A DNA stretch of 64,000 nucleotides from Vicingus serpentipes (GCF_007993035.1 NZ_VOOS01000006.1:1-64000), one strand, 5' to 3'. Shown: positions 8,685 to 18,008, counted from the first letter of the stretch. Notes: generated by a model from the letters alone, not told the origin. Program-made: numbers and translations.

Positions 8685-8806
8685 CTTATCAAGAAAAGTG
8701 GAGGGATTAGGCCCTGTGAAGCTTTGGCAACCAACTATAAGTTTCGAATATTCGAAATTGGAAAACCGGTGCTAAATCCTATTCCGTTTATTCGGAAAAA
8801 GATAAG
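8685..8806 (+). promoter_or_regulatory. SAM-I (S-box) riboswitch upstream of metH
   Basis: The element carries the SAM-I core: P1 CTTATC/GATAAG (8685-8690 with 8801-8806), AAGAAAAGTGGAGGGA, the GGCCCTGTGAAGC segment, GGCAACC, a variable P3 hairpin, then GGTGCTAAATCC and a closing P4 hairpin. It binds S-adenosylmethionine and should repress the methionine synthase genes when SAM is plentiful. A separate 6-bp hairpin (GCACGG ACT CCGTGC, 8671-8685) abuts P1 on the 5' side and shares its base C8685. The downstream terminator at 8823 is the likely expression platform. Confidence 0.95.
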
Positions 8807-8822
8807 TAGAGAAATATATTAT

Positions 8823-8861
8823 AACCCTTCTGCTTATTTAAAATAATAGAAGGGTTTTTTT
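8823..8861 (+). terminator. Riboswitch-controlled terminator (expression platform)
   Basis: AACCCTTCT (8823-8831) pairs with AGAAGGGTT (8848-8856), followed by a run of seven T (8855-8861). The start codon of metH comes only 5 bp after the run. Bases 8800-8811, which contain the 3' strand of P1, can alternatively pair with 8828-8839, with a few G-U pairs, invading the terminator's 5' arm. That is the expected SAM-off antiterminator. Confidence 0.85.
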
Positions 8862-8866
8862 GTTTT

Positions 8867-9856
8867 ATGGCAAATATTAGAGAAATATTAAAAGAAAGAA
8901 TTTTGGTGTTGGATGGTGCTATGGGAACAATGATTCAAAGGCATCAACTAACTGAAGAAGATTTTCGTGGTGAAAGATTTAAAGATCATTCTTGTTCTTT
9001 AAAAGGAAATAATGATTTACTTTCTATTACTAGACCAGATATAATTAAAAGTATCCATGCCGAATATTATGCAGCTGGTGCTGATATAGCTGAAACGAAT
9101 TCTTTTGGAGCGACATGGGTTGCTCAAGATGATTACGAATTAGCTTCAGCGGTTTACGATATTAATTATCAATCAGCTAAGCTAGCAAAAGAAGTAGCAA
9201 ACGAGTTTACAGCAAAAGAGCCTAATAAACCTCGATTTGTTGCAGGTTCAATGGGACCTACTACTAAGCTTGCATCTATGTCTCCAGATGTAAATGACCC
9301 AGGATTTAGAAACATTAGTTTTGATGAGTTGGTGGATGCTTTTAAAGAACAGGCAAGTGGATTAATTGATGGTGGCGCAGATTTATTATTGGTAGAAACT
9401 ATTACTGATACCTTAAACGCAAAAGCAGCGTTGTTTGCAATTAATGAAATTCAAGAAGAAAAAGGAACTGATTTACCAATAATGATATCAGGAACAATTA
9501 CTGATGCTAGTGGTCGAACCCTTTCAGGTCAAAATACAGAAGCTTTTGTTATATCTGTAGAACATGCTAAACCAATGACTATTGGTTTAAATTGTGCTTT
9601 AGGTGCAGAAGCATTAAGACCATATTTAAAAACTATTAGAGAAAAATCTGATAGTTTAGTTAGTGCTCATCCAAATGCAGGCTTACCAAATGAAATGGGA
9701 GCTTATGATGAATCACCAGAATTTATGGCAAAACAAATTAAAGTCTTTTTAGATGAAGGGTTGGTTAATATAGTTGGTGGTTGCTGCGGAACAACACCTG
9801 CACACATTAAAGCAATTGCCGATTTAGCTTCAACTTATTCTCCAAAAAATAATTAA
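8867..9856 (+). CDS. metH: Methionine synthase, homocysteine-binding (N-terminal) subunit of a split MetH
   Basis: Carries the homocysteine S-methyltransferase domain that binds and activates homocysteine with zinc. The 329 residues correspond to the first domain of one-piece MetH. The start [20 protein letters not shown] is typical. Zinc ligands are Cys243 in GLNCALG and Cys306/Cys307 in [11 protein letters not shown]. The protein ends shortly after this domain, and the next gene starts 2 bp after the stop with the remaining MetH domains, so the two must act as one enzyme. The SAM-I riboswitch and terminator directly upstream control both genes. The ATG comes 5 bp after the terminator T-run, so the hairpin may also hide the translation start. 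Confidence 0.93.
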   Translation: MANIREILKERILVLDGAMGTMIQRHQLTEEDFRGERFKDHSCSLKGNNDLLSITRPDIIKSIHAEYYAAGADIAETNSFGATWVAQDDYELASAVYDINYQSAKLAKEVANEFTAKEPNKPRFVAGSMGPTTKLASMSPDVNDPGFRNISFDELVDAFKEQASGLIDGGADLLLVETITDTLNAKAALFAINEIQEEKGTDLPIMISGTITDASGRTLSGQNTEAFVISVEHAKPMTIGLNCALGAEALRPYLKTIREKSDSLVSAHPNAGLPNEMGAYDESPEFMAKQIKVFLDEGLVNIVGGCCGTTPAHIKAIADLASTYSPKNN

Positions 9857-9858
9857 GC

Positions 9859-12567
9859 ATGAGTTTACATCCAGACTACAAAGGAGATTACAAATACAAA
9901 TGGACAAACTTACCTTACCTAAAACTAAGCGGTTTAGAACCATTAATTGTTACTCCAGAAGTTAATTTTATCAATATTGGTGAGCGTACAAATGTTGCCG
10001 GGTCAAAGAAGTTTTTAAGATTAATTAACGAGAAGCAATTTGAAGAAGCATTAAGTATCGCTCGTCAACAAGTAGAGGGTGGGGCTCAAATCATCGATAT
10101 TAATATGGACGATGGTTTGATAGATGGAAAAGAAGCGATGGTTAACTTTTTAAAGTTAGTAGCTGCCGAACCTGATATTTGTCGAGTACCAATTATGATT
10201 GATTCCAGTAAATGGGAAATTATTGAAGCTGGGTTAAAAAATGCACAAGGAAAATGTGTAGTAAATTCAATTAGCTTAAAAGAAGGAGAAACACAATTTA
10301 TTGAGCAAGCAAAAACTATTTTAAGATATGGTGCTGCTGTTATTGTAATGGCTTTTGATGAGCAAGGACAAGCAGATAGTTATGAAAGAAGGATAGAAAT
10401 TTGTGAAAAATCATATCGAATTTTAGTGGATAAAGTAGACTTCCCTCCTCAAGATATCATATTTGATCCTAATATTTTTCCAGTAGCAACAGGAATGGAA
10501 GAACACCGAAGAAATGCATTAGATTTCTTTTTGGCTACTCGTTGGATTAGAGAAAATTTACCTGGAGCTCACGTTAGTGGAGGTGTAAGTAATGCTTCTT
10601 TTTCATTCAGAGGGAATAACACCGTTCGTGAAGCAATGCATTCTGCATTTTTGTATCATGCTATAAAGGAAGGAATGGATATGGGGATAGTAAATCCAGA
10701 AATGTTAGAGGTTTACAGTGATATTCCGAAAGAGTTATTAGACAAAGTAGAAGATGTATTATTGGATAGAACTGATGATGCAACCGAACGTTTGTTGGAT
10801 TATGCCGATAATGTAAAAGGAACAGTTAAAGAACAAAAGTTAGATTTAGAATGGCGTGAAGGTTCTTTACAAGAAAGAATTACACATGGGTTGGTAAAAG
10901 GAAATGCTGATTTTATTGAAGAAGATGCTGAAGAAGCTCGTTTGATTGTTGATAGACCGTTGCAAGTTATTGAAGAATACTTGATGAATGGAATGGGAGT
11001 GGTTGGAGATTTGTTTGGTTCAGGAAAAATGTTTTTACCACAAGTTGTAAAGTCTGCTAGAGTAATGAAAAAAGCCGTTGCTCATCTACTCCCATACATA
11101 GAAGCTTCTAAAGAAGAAGGTTCTAATGCTGGTAAAGTTTTGTTAGCAACAGTAAAAGGCGATGTTCATGATATTGGTAAAAACATTGTTGGAGTAGTTT
11201 TAGGCTGCAATAATTATGAGGTAATAGATTTGGGTGTAATGGTTCCTTGCGAGAAAATTTTACAAGTAGCTAAAGAACAAAATGTTGATTTAATTGGACT
11301 TTCTGGTTTAATTACGCCTTCGTTAGATGAAATGGTTAATGTAGCCAAAGAAATGGAGCGAGAAGGATTTACAATCCCATTATTAATTGGAGGAGCAACT
11401 ACTTCTAAAGTGCATACTGCTGTAAAAATTGAAGAGCATTATACAAAAGGACAAGCAGTTTATGTATTGGATGCTTCTCGTTCTGTAACTGTAGCAGATA
11501 GTTTGTTAAGCGACAAAAAAACTGAATATGTTAAAGCGATTAAAGCTGAATACGAAACCGTAAGAACACATTATAATAATAAACAGGTTAGGAAAGAAAT
11601 GCTTTCGTTAGTTGAAGCAAGAGCTAACAAATATAAAATTGATTGGAATACAAGTAAAATTGTTAAGCCACAACTATTAGGAACAAAACAGTTTGAGAAT
11701 TATAGTTTAGAAGAAATTTCTGAATACATCGATTGGACTCCTTTCTTTAGAACATGGGAATTAGCAGGAAAATACCCAAACATTTTAACTGATGAAGTAG
11801 TAGGTGTTGAAGCAACAAAAGTATTTAACGATGCGCAAAAAATGCTGAAACAAATAATCGACGAAAATTGGCTAACTGCTAAAGCAGTAATCGGAATTTG
11901 GGAAGCAAATACAATTAACGACGATACCATTGAAGTGTATGAAAATGGAAATAAAATAACTCAACTACATCAATTAAGACAGCAAGGCAAAAAAGCTAAA
12001 GAGGCTGTAAATATTAGCCTAGCTGATTTTATTGCACCAAAAGAAACTGGAAAAATCGATTATATTGGTGGTTTTGTAGTTACAACCGGACATGGAATTG
12101 AAGAGCACATTGCACGTTTTGAAGCTGACCACGATGATTATAATTCGATAATGATAAAAGCTTTGGCTGATAGATTAGCAGAAGCTTTTGCAGAGTTGAT
12201 GCACCAAAAAGTGCGTAAAGAATATTGGGGGTATGCAAATAATGAAAACCTTAGTAACGAAGATTTAATAAATGAAAGTTATAAAGGAATACGACCAGCG
12301 CCAGGTTATCCGGCTTGCCCAAATCATACATTGAAAACGGAGTTGTTTAAAATTTTAAATGCAGAAGAATTAACGGGTGTAACGTTAACAGAAAGTTTGG
12401 CAATGTACCCAACTGCTGCAGTAAGCGGAATGTATTTTGGTAACGAAGAAGCTAAATATTTTGGAGTTGGTAAGATAGAAAAAGACCAAGTACAAGCTTA
12501 TGCTAATGCTAGCGATTTTTCTTTTGAAGAAGCTGAAAAATGGGTTAGTGCTAGTTTGAATTATTGA
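9859..12567 (+). CDS. metH: Methionine synthase, folate/cobalamin/reactivation subunit of a split MetH
   Basis: Transfers the methyl group from 5-methyltetrahydrofolate via cobalamin to homocysteine bound by the upstream subunit. In order: pterin-binding domain (residues about 30-290, starting [17 protein letters not shown]), cobalamin cap (about 335-420), B12-binding Rossmann domain with DVHDIGKN (Asp435, His437 the lower axial ligand, Gly440), and the C-terminal AdoMet-binding activation domain with the RxxxGY motif at Arg812-Tyr817 ([10 protein letters not shown]). At 902 residues it equals MetH minus its first domain. Both halves keep their catalytic residues, so this is a functional split and not a pseudogene. 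Spacing of 2 bp implies coupled translation. Confidence 0.94.
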   Translation: MSLHPDYKGDYKYKWTNLPYLKLSGLEPLIVTPEVNFINIGERTNVAGSKKFLRLINEKQFEEALSIARQQVEGGAQIIDINMDDGLIDGKEAMVNFLKLVAAEPDICRVPIMIDSSKWEIIEAGLKNAQGKCVVNSISLKEGETQFIEQAKTILRYGAAVIVMAFDEQGQADSYERRIEICEKSYRILVDKVDFPPQDIIFDPNIFPVATGMEEHRRNALDFFLATRWIRENLPGAHVSGGVSNASFSFRGNNTVREAMHSAFLYHAIKEGMDMGIVNPEMLEVYSDIPKELLDKVEDVLLDRTDDATERLLDYADNVKGTVKEQKLDLEWREGSLQERITHGLVKGNADFIEEDAEEARLIVDRPLQVIEEYLMNGMGVVGDLFGSGKMFLPQVVKSARVMKKAVAHLLPYIEASKEEGSNAGKVLLATVKGDVHDIGKNIVGVVLGCNNYEVIDLGVMVPCEKILQVAKEQNVDLIGLSGLITPSLDEMVNVAKEMEREGFTIPLLIGGATTSKVHTAVKIEEHYTKGQAVYVLDASRSVTVADSLLSDKKTEYVKAIKAEYETVRTHYNNKQVRKEMLSLVEARANKYKIDWNTSKIVKPQLLGTKQFENYSLEEISEYIDWTPFFRTWELAGKYPNILTDEVVGVEATKVFNDAQKMLKQIIDENWLTAKAVIGIWEANTINDDTIEVYENGNKITQLHQLRQQGKKAKEAVNISLADFIAPKETGKIDYIGGFVVTTGHGIEEHIARFEADHDDYNSIMIKALADRLAEAFAELMHQKVRKEYWGYANNENLSNEDLINESYKGIRPAPGYPACPNHTLKTELFKILNAEELTGVTLTESLAMYPTAAVSGMYFGNEEAKYFGVGKIEKDQVQAYANASDFSFEEAEKWVSASLNY

Positions 12568-12601
12568 TTGAGGCACAATTTTAGCATAAGAAGATAAAAT
12601 T

Positions 12602-12609
12602 TATCTTTG
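12602..12609 (+). promoter_or_regulatory. Putative -7 box immediately before the OmpA-like gene
   Basis: TATCTTTG matches TAnnTTTG and ends only 5 bp before the ATG at 12615. If used, the transcript would be leaderless or nearly so. No -33 element is clear. Confidence 0.4.
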
Positions 12610-12614
12610 TGCCA

Positions 12615-13826
12615 ATGATTCAAAAAATAGTTATAATAATTTCAACGTTTTTCTTTTTACTTTCTATTCAAGTAAAAAGCCAAAATGCAGATTGCGATAA
12701 TTTATTAGAATTAACAGATACTATTTATGTAGCTAAAAATGTTACTGGTTTTGGTAATAAGAAAGAATTTTCAGGTAATGATTTAGAAAATAAACTAGGG
12801 TTTGAAGAAGAAGCAAATTCAATATGGTATTTAATAAAAATGCCAGCAAACGGAAAGTTTACATTTGAAATTATAGCGCAAAATAAACAAGATGATTGGG
12901 ATTTTTTATTGTATGAATATAAAAGTATGTTCTGCAAAAGAATAGATTCCAATAAAATTAAACCTATTAGAAGTAACTTATCCAGAAGTGCAGTAACAGG
13001 TTTGTCATTAACATCAACTCAAGAATATAGTGCTGCAGGGTTGAACGATAATTTTAGCAAGTTCGTTAATGTGCAAGAAGGTGATGAGTTTGTGTTGGTA
13101 GTTAATAATCCAAAAAAAGCAAACGCAACACATCAGTTAGTTCTGCATCTTCCTCAAAAAGAAAAAATAACTAAACCAGAAGAGGTAATAATTGAATCAA
13201 AACCAGATCTTAACAGAAAAAAGTTTACACTCGAAATAAAAAATAAATTAACAAAAGAAAAAATTCCTGCCAACGTAAGCATCAATGGGTTAAGAAATGA
13301 TGCTATAGAGCTGTCTAATTTAACAATTTATGAAACTGAAGTAACTAAGCAAAACTATGAAGTCAACGTGATTGCATACGCAAAAGACTTTATGCTTTCT
13401 TCGTTTGATTATAAATTATCCAAAACAAAAGGGAGCGATAGAGAAATTATTTATTTAGAACCTATAGAGGAAGGAAAAAAAGTAAACTTAAAAAACATTC
13501 AGTTTTATGGTGAGCGGGCAGATTTTTTACCAACTGCAGAAGGCTCTTTGAATTCATTATTAAAATTTTTAGAGCAAAACTCAACAATTAAAATAGAGAT
13601 AGAGGGGCATGTAAATGGTCCTGAAAAACCTAATACAAGTGCTTTTAAAAAGTTGTCATTTGCTAGAGCATTGGCAGTAAAAGATTATTTGGTTGAAAAT
13701 GGTATTGATAGTAATCGAATTCAATATATTGGTTATGGAAATTCACAAATGCTTTTTCCTTATCCTATGAAAGAGGAAGAGCATTCAGCAAACAGAAGAG
13801 TAGAAGTAAAAATTATTTCAAAATGA
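12615..13826 (+). CDS. OmpA-family outer-membrane protein
   Basis: About 403 residues from the ATG at 12615 (a GTG at 12609 would add two residues and overlaps the promoter box). A signal peptide ends near VKSQ. Residues 25-190 form a beta-rich region with cysteines, resembling pre-peptidase-type modules (WDFLLYEYKSMFC). The C-terminal 110 residues are an OmpA/MotB peptidoglycan-binding domain: IQFYGERADFLPTAEGSLN, IEIEGHVNGPE, LSFARALAVKDYLVENGI, RIQYIGYGNSQ, SANRRVEVKI. It probably anchors the outer membrane to peptidoglycan. Its stop overlaps the tsaB start by 4 bp (ATGA), so the two genes share a transcript. Confidence 0.88.
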   Translation: MIQKIVIIISTFFFLLSIQVKSQNADCDNLLELTDTIYVAKNVTGFGNKKEFSGNDLENKLGFEEEANSIWYLIKMPANGKFTFEIIAQNKQDDWDFLLYEYKSMFCKRIDSNKIKPIRSNLSRSAVTGLSLTSTQEYSAAGLNDNFSKFVNVQEGDEFVLVVNNPKKANATHQLVLHLPQKEKITKPEEVIIESKPDLNRKKFTLEIKNKLTKEKIPANVSINGLRNDAIELSNLTIYETEVTKQNYEVNVIAYAKDFMLSSFDYKLSKTKGSDREIIYLEPIEEGKKVNLKNIQFYGERADFLPTAEGSLNSLLKFLEQNSTIKIEIEGHVNGPEKPNTSAFKKLSFARALAVKDYLVENGIDSNRIQYIGYGNSQMLFPYPMKEEEHSANRRVEVKIISK

Positions 13827-14500
13827 GTATAATATTAGGAATTGAAACAGCTACAAAAATGTGTAGTGTTGCATTGAGCGATGGCAATGGTTTATTAGCT
13901 CTTAAAGAAGTTGGGGGAGAATATTCTCATGCTGAAAATTTAAATTTATTTGTAGCTGAAGTTTGTAAACAAGCTGGTAAAGAATTGAAAGATATTGACG
14001 CAATAGCAGTTAGTAAAGGACCTGGTTCTTACACCGGTTTGCGAATTGGAGTTTCTGCTGCCAAAGGGTTTTGCATTGCTCTAGATATACCTTTAATCAG
14101 TGTTGATACTCTAAAAGCTATGGCTAAGAGCCAAAATCATCAAAATTCACTTTTTTGCCCAATGATAGATGCTCGGAGAATGGAGGTTTATACTGCTCTT
14201 TATACAGCTAATAATGATGAGGTTTCAGCTATTGAAGCTAAAATAATCGATGAAAATTCTTATAAAAAAGAATTAGAACATGGTAAGATTGTTTTCTTTG
14301 GAGATGGAGCAGAAAAATGTAAGGCAACATTTGGAAATCATCCAAATGCTATTTTTGTTCAAGGGGTTCATCCTTCGGCAAAATTTGTTAACGAATTAGC
14401 GTTTGAAAAATTTAAAAGAAAAGAATTTGAAGATGTAGCTTACTTCGAGCCTTTTTATTTAAAAGATTTTATAGCTACAACGCCTAAGAAATTACTCTAA
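13823..14500 (+). CDS. tsaB: tRNA threonylcarbamoyladenosine biosynthesis protein TsaB
   Basis: Partner of TsaD and TsaE in making the t6A modification at position 37 of ANN-decoding tRNAs; cytosolic. The 225-residue ASKHA-fold protein starts ILGIETATKMCSVAL and has the conserved VSKGPGSYTGLRIGVSAAKG segment (residues about 62-81). It is translationally coupled to the OmpA-like gene by a 4-bp overlap. Its stop shares bases with the stop of the convergent PrcB-like gene (CTAA at 14497-14500), leaving no space for a terminator. Confidence 0.93.
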   Translation: MSIILGIETATKMCSVALSDGNGLLALKEVGGEYSHAENLNLFVAEVCKQAGKELKDIDAIAVSKGPGSYTGLRIGVSAAKGFCIALDIPLISVDTLKAMAKSQNHQNSLFCPMIDARRMEVYTALYTANNDEVSAIEAKIIDENSYKKELEHGKIVFFGDGAEKCKATFGNHPNAIFVQGVHPSAKFVNELAFEKFKRKEFEDVAYFEPFYLKDFIATTPKKLL

Positions 14501-14967
14501 TTGCAATCAATAGTTTTTTCAGAACTGTTAAAGTTTATTTTTTTTATTGATTTTTTAATTTCAATTAACTCAAAAGGGAAAACAATAGCTTGGGTAGTTA
14601 AACATTTTTCACCAGCTTTAGTTTCAAAATAATTTACAATAATTTCATTTTTTGTTTCAGTAATTTTTTCTATTTCTAATCCATAACCACCATTGTTTTT
14701 TGCTCCTATTGCAACTAAAAGTAATTGGTTTTTAGCGAAATCAATTTTTGGAATTTGAGGAGTGTCAGAAGTTCTACTCCATATTTTTTGCCAGATATCT
14801 TCAAAGCCAGCTTGGCTTGTAATTACTTTTGTTGTTGGATTTTCGAAACCACCATTAGTACTCTTTTCAATACTTTTAAAAGGAATTTCTATGATGTTAG
14901 AAGTTGTGTTTTTAGTGTTTGCACACGAAAAAAGTATTATGGATAAAATTATAGTCAAATATTTCAT
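14497..14967 (-). CDS. PrcB-like lipoprotein
   Basis: A 156-residue predicted lipoprotein with lipobox LFSC (Cys15). Residues 40-150 resemble the PrcB C-terminal domain: an ITSQAGFEDIWQKIW helix, LLLVAIGAKNNGGYGLEIEKI with the conserved Gly-Gly-Tyr, then a beta strand IIVNYFETKAGE. In Treponema, PrcB is part of a protease complex, but no protease gene is adjacent, so only the domain call is made here. It is probably cotranscribed from upstream with the 39-residue lipoprotein gene (10 bp gap) and perhaps pdxJ. The 3' end overlaps tsaB by 4 bp. Confidence 0.72.
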   Translation of the reverse strand: MKYLTIILSIILFSCANTKNTTSNIIEIPFKSIEKSTNGGFENPTTKVITSQAGFEDIWQKIWSRTSDTPQIPKIDFAKNQLLLVAIGAKNNGGYGLEIEKITETKNEIIVNYFETKAGEKCLTTQAIVFPFELIEIKKSIKKINFNSSEKTIDCN

Positions 14968-14977
14968 AGTTAATTTA

Positions 14978-15097
14978 TTACATTACACCCATAGGCGTTC
15001 TTATTCCTTTTTTGTTTCCGCACTTTCTTGGAGATGAGCAAGATGTGATTAGTCCAATTAAAAACAAAATCAATGCCAGTTTGGTTAAGGTTTTCAT
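14978..15097 (-). CDS. 39-residue lipoprotein
   Basis: A short reading frame between pdxJ and the PrcB-like gene. It encodes a complete lipoprotein signal peptide (MKTLTKLALILFLIGLITSC, Cys20 as the lipid-accepting residue), then a 19-residue mature part, SSPRKCGNKKGIRTPMGVM, that is basic and has a second cysteine. The start is 10 bp after the pdxJ stop and the stop is 10 bp before the PrcB-like start. This spacing and the textbook lipobox argue that it is a real gene. The mature peptide is too small to be an enzyme; its function is unknown. Confidence 0.72.
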   Translation of the reverse strand: MKTLTKLALILFLIGLITSCSSPRKCGNKKGIRTPMGVM

Positions 15098-15107
15098 ATT
15101 TAAAAAA

Positions 15108-15821
15108 TTATTTCAAACAAGATAAGTATTTTTTTATGGTTTCTTCTAACCCAAAATACAATGCATCACAAATTAAAGCATGTCCAATTGAAACTTCTTT
15201 AAGGTTAATAATATTGTTTTTAAAGTAATTTAGATTCTCCAGATTTAAATCATGGCCAGCATTAATTTCAAGACCTAAACTATTTGCTAAGTCAGCTGCT
15301 TTAACATACTCAGCAATAGCTATCTCATTATTTTTTGGAAAATCTTCGGCATAAGGACCTGTGTAAAATTCAATTCTATCAGTTCCAGTTTCAATTGCAT
15401 TTTCAATATTAACTAGTTGCGTATCAACAAAAATTGAAGTTCTAATGTTGTTCTGTTTAAATTCTTTAATCACTTCTTTTAAAAAGTCTTTTTGCTTAAG
15501 TGTATCCCAACCAGCATTAGATGTTAAAACTCCTGGAGGGTCTGGCACAAGAGTTACTTGTTCTGGTTTGTTTTCTAACACCAAATTAATAAATTGAGTG
15601 TTAGGGAACCCCTCAATATTAAACTCAGTGGTTACTACTTTTTTTAAGTCATAAACATCTTGATATCGAATATGCCTTTCGTCTGGTCTAGGATGAATAG
15701 TAATTCCTTGAGCGCCAAATTTTTCACAATCTTTAGCAACTTGAACTAGATTAGGAAGGTTTCCTCCCCTCGCATTTCTTATAGTTGCTATTTTATTAAT
15801 GTTTACACTTAATTTTGTCAT
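15108..15821 (-). CDS. pdxJ: Pyridoxine 5'-phosphate synthase
   Basis: Condenses 1-deoxyxylulose-5-phosphate with 3-amino-1-hydroxyacetone-1-phosphate to make pyridoxine 5'-phosphate (vitamin B6); a TIM-barrel enzyme. I start at 15821, giving [20 protein letters not shown], the usual PdxJ N terminus; the frame remains open upstream to 15866 but that would run over the promoter. Conserved features are [18 protein letters not shown] and [14 protein letters not shown]. Length is 237 residues, normal. It is the first gene of a minus-strand group with two small lipoproteins, divergent from the envelope operon starting at 15892. Confidence 0.94.
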   Translation of the reverse strand: MTKLSVNINKIATIRNARGGNLPNLVQVAKDCEKFGAQGITIHPRPDERHIRYQDVYDLKKVVTTEFNIEGFPNTQFINLVLENKPEQVTLVPDPPGVLTSNAGWDTLKQKDFLKEVIKEFKQNNIRTSIFVDTQLVNIENAIETGTDRIEFYTGPYAEDFPKNNEIAIAEYVKAADLANSLGLEINAGHDLNLENLNYFKNNIINLKEVSIGHALICDALYFGLEETIKKYLSCLK

Positions 15822-15832
15822 AGTATAATTTG

Positions 15833-15840
15833 TACTTTTG
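15833..15840 (+). promoter_or_regulatory. Putative -7 box for the CBS/nadK/bamA operon
   Basis: TACTTTTG fits TAnnTTTG and lies 51 bp before the ATG at 15892. A TTTG sits at 15814-15817, but its 15-bp spacing is short. It is antiparallel to the pdxJ promoter box at 15864. Confidence 0.4.
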
Positions 15841-15863
15841 AGTAAGATTGTACGTTTTACAAA

Positions 15864-15871
15864 CAAAGGTA
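15864..15871 (-). promoter_or_regulatory. Putative -7 box for pdxJ
   Basis: The minus strand reads TACCTTTG, a full match to TAnnTTTG, 42 bp upstream of the pdxJ start. The two divergent boxes are only 23 bp apart, so the transcripts overlap at their 5' ends. Confidence 0.45.
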
Positions 15872-15891
15872 AAACTTATTGAATAAAAAAT

Positions 15892-16554
15892 ATGACTGCA
15901 TCAGAATTAATATCATTTGACATACCTCCATTAAAACTTTCAGATAGTGGAGAAAAGACATTAGAATGGATGGAAGAATTTAAGGTGAAAGATTTGCCAG
16001 TAATTCATGATAGAAAATATGTTGGTATTATAGAAGAGTCGGATGTGTTGGACAGAAATAACTTAGAAGATAAGATAAGTACTTACAATCTTAATTTTAG
16101 AAAACCTTTTATTTATCAGCATCAACATTTGTTTGAAGCTATTTCTCAGTTGGTAGAAAATGATGTTGATGTATTACCCGTTTTAAATAGTGATGATGAA
16201 TTTTTAGGTTTAATTACTATTAAAGCAATTATTGAATTTTTTGCGCAAACAGTTTCGATAGATAATGCAGGAAGTATAATAACTTTGGAGTTAAATATTA
16301 AAGATTATTCATTGGCTGAAATCGCTAAAATTGTAGAATCTGATGATGCTAAAATATTGGCTTCTTTTATTACTTCACATAAAGAATCGACTAAAATGGA
16401 GGTTACTTTAAAGATTAATAAAACTGATATTACACGAATACTTCACACTTTTGATAGATTTAGCTATACTGTTACGGCTTCTTATAACGAAAGTGAATAT
16501 CACGAAGATTTAAAAAATAGATATGATGAGTTCATGAGATTTTTAAATCCTTAA
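15892..16554 (+). CDS. CBS-domain protein with ACT-like C-terminal domain
   Basis: A 220-residue cytosolic protein. Two CBS motifs fill residues 1-125 (VKDLPVIHDRKYVGIIEESDVL and VDVLPVLNSDDEFLGLITIKAI), a usual adenosyl-ligand-binding pair. Residues 130-200 form an ACT-like beta-alpha-beta region (IITLELNIKDYSLAEIAKIVESDDAKIL), as in AcuB-like proteins. It is the first gene of the operon running to the ompH genes, with nadK two genes downstream, so sensing of adenine nucleotides is a reasonable inference. No catalytic domain is present. Confidence 0.85.
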   Translation: MTASELISFDIPPLKLSDSGEKTLEWMEEFKVKDLPVIHDRKYVGIIEESDVLDRNNLEDKISTYNLNFRKPFIYQHQHLFEAISQLVENDVDVLPVLNSDDEFLGLITIKAIIEFFAQTVSIDNAGSIITLELNIKDYSLAEIAKIVESDDAKILASFITSHKESTKMEVTLKINKTDITRILHTFDRFSYTVTASYNESEYHEDLKNRYDEFMRFLNP

Positions 16555-16565
16555 AAATCTTAGTC

Positions 16566-17969
16566 TTGAGTTCGTTTTACAGGAAAATTATTTTTGTCTT
16601 ACTTGTTTTTGCTTGCCATATAAGTATTGCTCAAGAAAATTTACCTGCCTTAAATATTGTTTCCGAAATAAAAATTATTGGGAACAAAACAACCAAAGAG
16701 CATATTATATTAAGAGAATTACCCTTTAGTGTTGGGGATACTATTAATCCTGAAAATTTAACGGAAATAATAGAGCGAACTAGGAGTAATCTTTTTATTA
16801 CTTCTTTATTCAACTTCGTTACGATTGAAACTGCTTATTTTCATGATACGTTTTTATCATTTTACATCACAGTTGAAGAACGCTGGTATTGGTGGCCACT
16901 TCCTATTTTCGAAATTCAAGAAACTAACTTTAATACCTGGTGGATTGATAAAGATATGGATCGGGTAAACTACGGGATGTATGTTGCAAAAGAAAATTTT
17001 AGAGGACGAAAAGAACGGCTGACATTTAAGTTGCAAGGGGGATACACGGAAAAAATAGGTTTTAATTATAGTGTGCCTTATGTAAATAAAAAGCAAACAC
17101 AAGGATTAGATGTTTCATTCAGTTACAGTAGAAATAGAGAGATAAACTACAACACGTTAAATAATTTACGCCTCTTTTACAAGGATGAAAACGGTTATGT
17201 GAAAAAGCAAATCAACACAAGTTTATCTTATGTACTAAGACCAAAACTTTACAATAGTCATAGTTTTCAAATTTCTTACACAAGTGTAGATTTGGTAGAT
17301 TCTGTCTTGTTTTTTAACAGTGAGCTTTTATCAAGAAATAACAATCAATCCGATTTTTTTAGTGCAACTTACTATCTTAAAAGAGATAAGAGAAATAACA
17401 AAGCTTATCCAACTCAGGGTTATTTTTATGATTTTCAATTAACTCAAAATGGATTAGGAGTTTTAGATAAAGAAATTAATAACTCTTACTTAAAGATTGG
17501 ATATCGAAAATTTATAAAACTTGCGCATAAAACTTACTGGGCAGGATTAGTTAAAGGTAAAGTTTCATTTACGGAAGTGCCTTATGGCTTGTTAGGTGGA
17601 TTGGGTTATCAAAATCAATTGGTTAGAGGGTACGAATATTATGTAGTAAATGGAAATCATTTTGGATTGTTTAAAACTCAAATGAGGTATGGTTTAATTG
17701 AAGATAAAATATTTAAAATAAAGCCTTTGCCTTTTGATAAGTTTAATAAAGTACCAATTTCAATTTATATTGGAGCCTATTTTGATGCAGGTTATGTTAG
17801 TGAAAATGAAACCACAACCAACCCTAATTTTTTAAATGATGCTTGGCTTTATGGTGGAGGAGCTTCAATAGATTTTGTGAGTTATTACGATATGGTTTTT
17901 AGATTAGAGTATTCAATTAATAGATTAAATGAAAAAGGGTTGTTTATACACTTTATAGCTCCTTTGTAA
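16566..17969 (+). CDS. POTRA-containing outer-membrane barrel protein (BamA/TamA-like)
   Basis: A 467-residue exported protein: signal peptide to about residue 22, a POTRA-like domain (about 30-110, IVSEIKIIGNKTTKEHIILRE to FYITVEERW), then a 16-strand-type barrel with the GLLGGLGYQNQLVRGYEY segment typical of Omp85 C-terminal regions, ending LFIHFIAPL. It is much shorter than BamA, with a single POTRA. No ATG lies upstream in frame before a stop; the TTG at 16566 is the most likely start, 11 bp after the CBS gene. It is probably an accessory Omp85-type insertase or a surface-protein assembly factor. Confidence 0.82.
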   Translation: MSSFYRKIIFVLLVFACHISIAQENLPALNIVSEIKIIGNKTTKEHIILRELPFSVGDTINPENLTEIIERTRSNLFITSLFNFVTIETAYFHDTFLSFYITVEERWYWWPLPIFEIQETNFNTWWIDKDMDRVNYGMYVAKENFRGRKERLTFKLQGGYTEKIGFNYSVPYVNKKQTQGLDVSFSYSRNREINYNTLNNLRLFYKDENGYVKKQINTSLSYVLRPKLYNSHSFQISYTSVDLVDSVLFFNSELLSRNNNQSDFFSATYYLKRDKRNNKAYPTQGYFYDFQLTQNGLGVLDKEINNSYLKIGYRKFIKLAHKTYWAGLVKGKVSFTEVPYGLLGGLGYQNQLVRGYEYYVVNGNHFGLFKTQMRYGLIEDKIFKIKPLPFDKFNKVPISIYIGAYFDAGYVSENETTTNPNFLNDAWLYGGGASIDFVSYYDMVFRLEYSINRLNEKGLFIHFIAPL

Positions 17970-18008
17970 AAACATTTCATTAATTTTCAAATTACAAAGC
18001 AATTTAAC

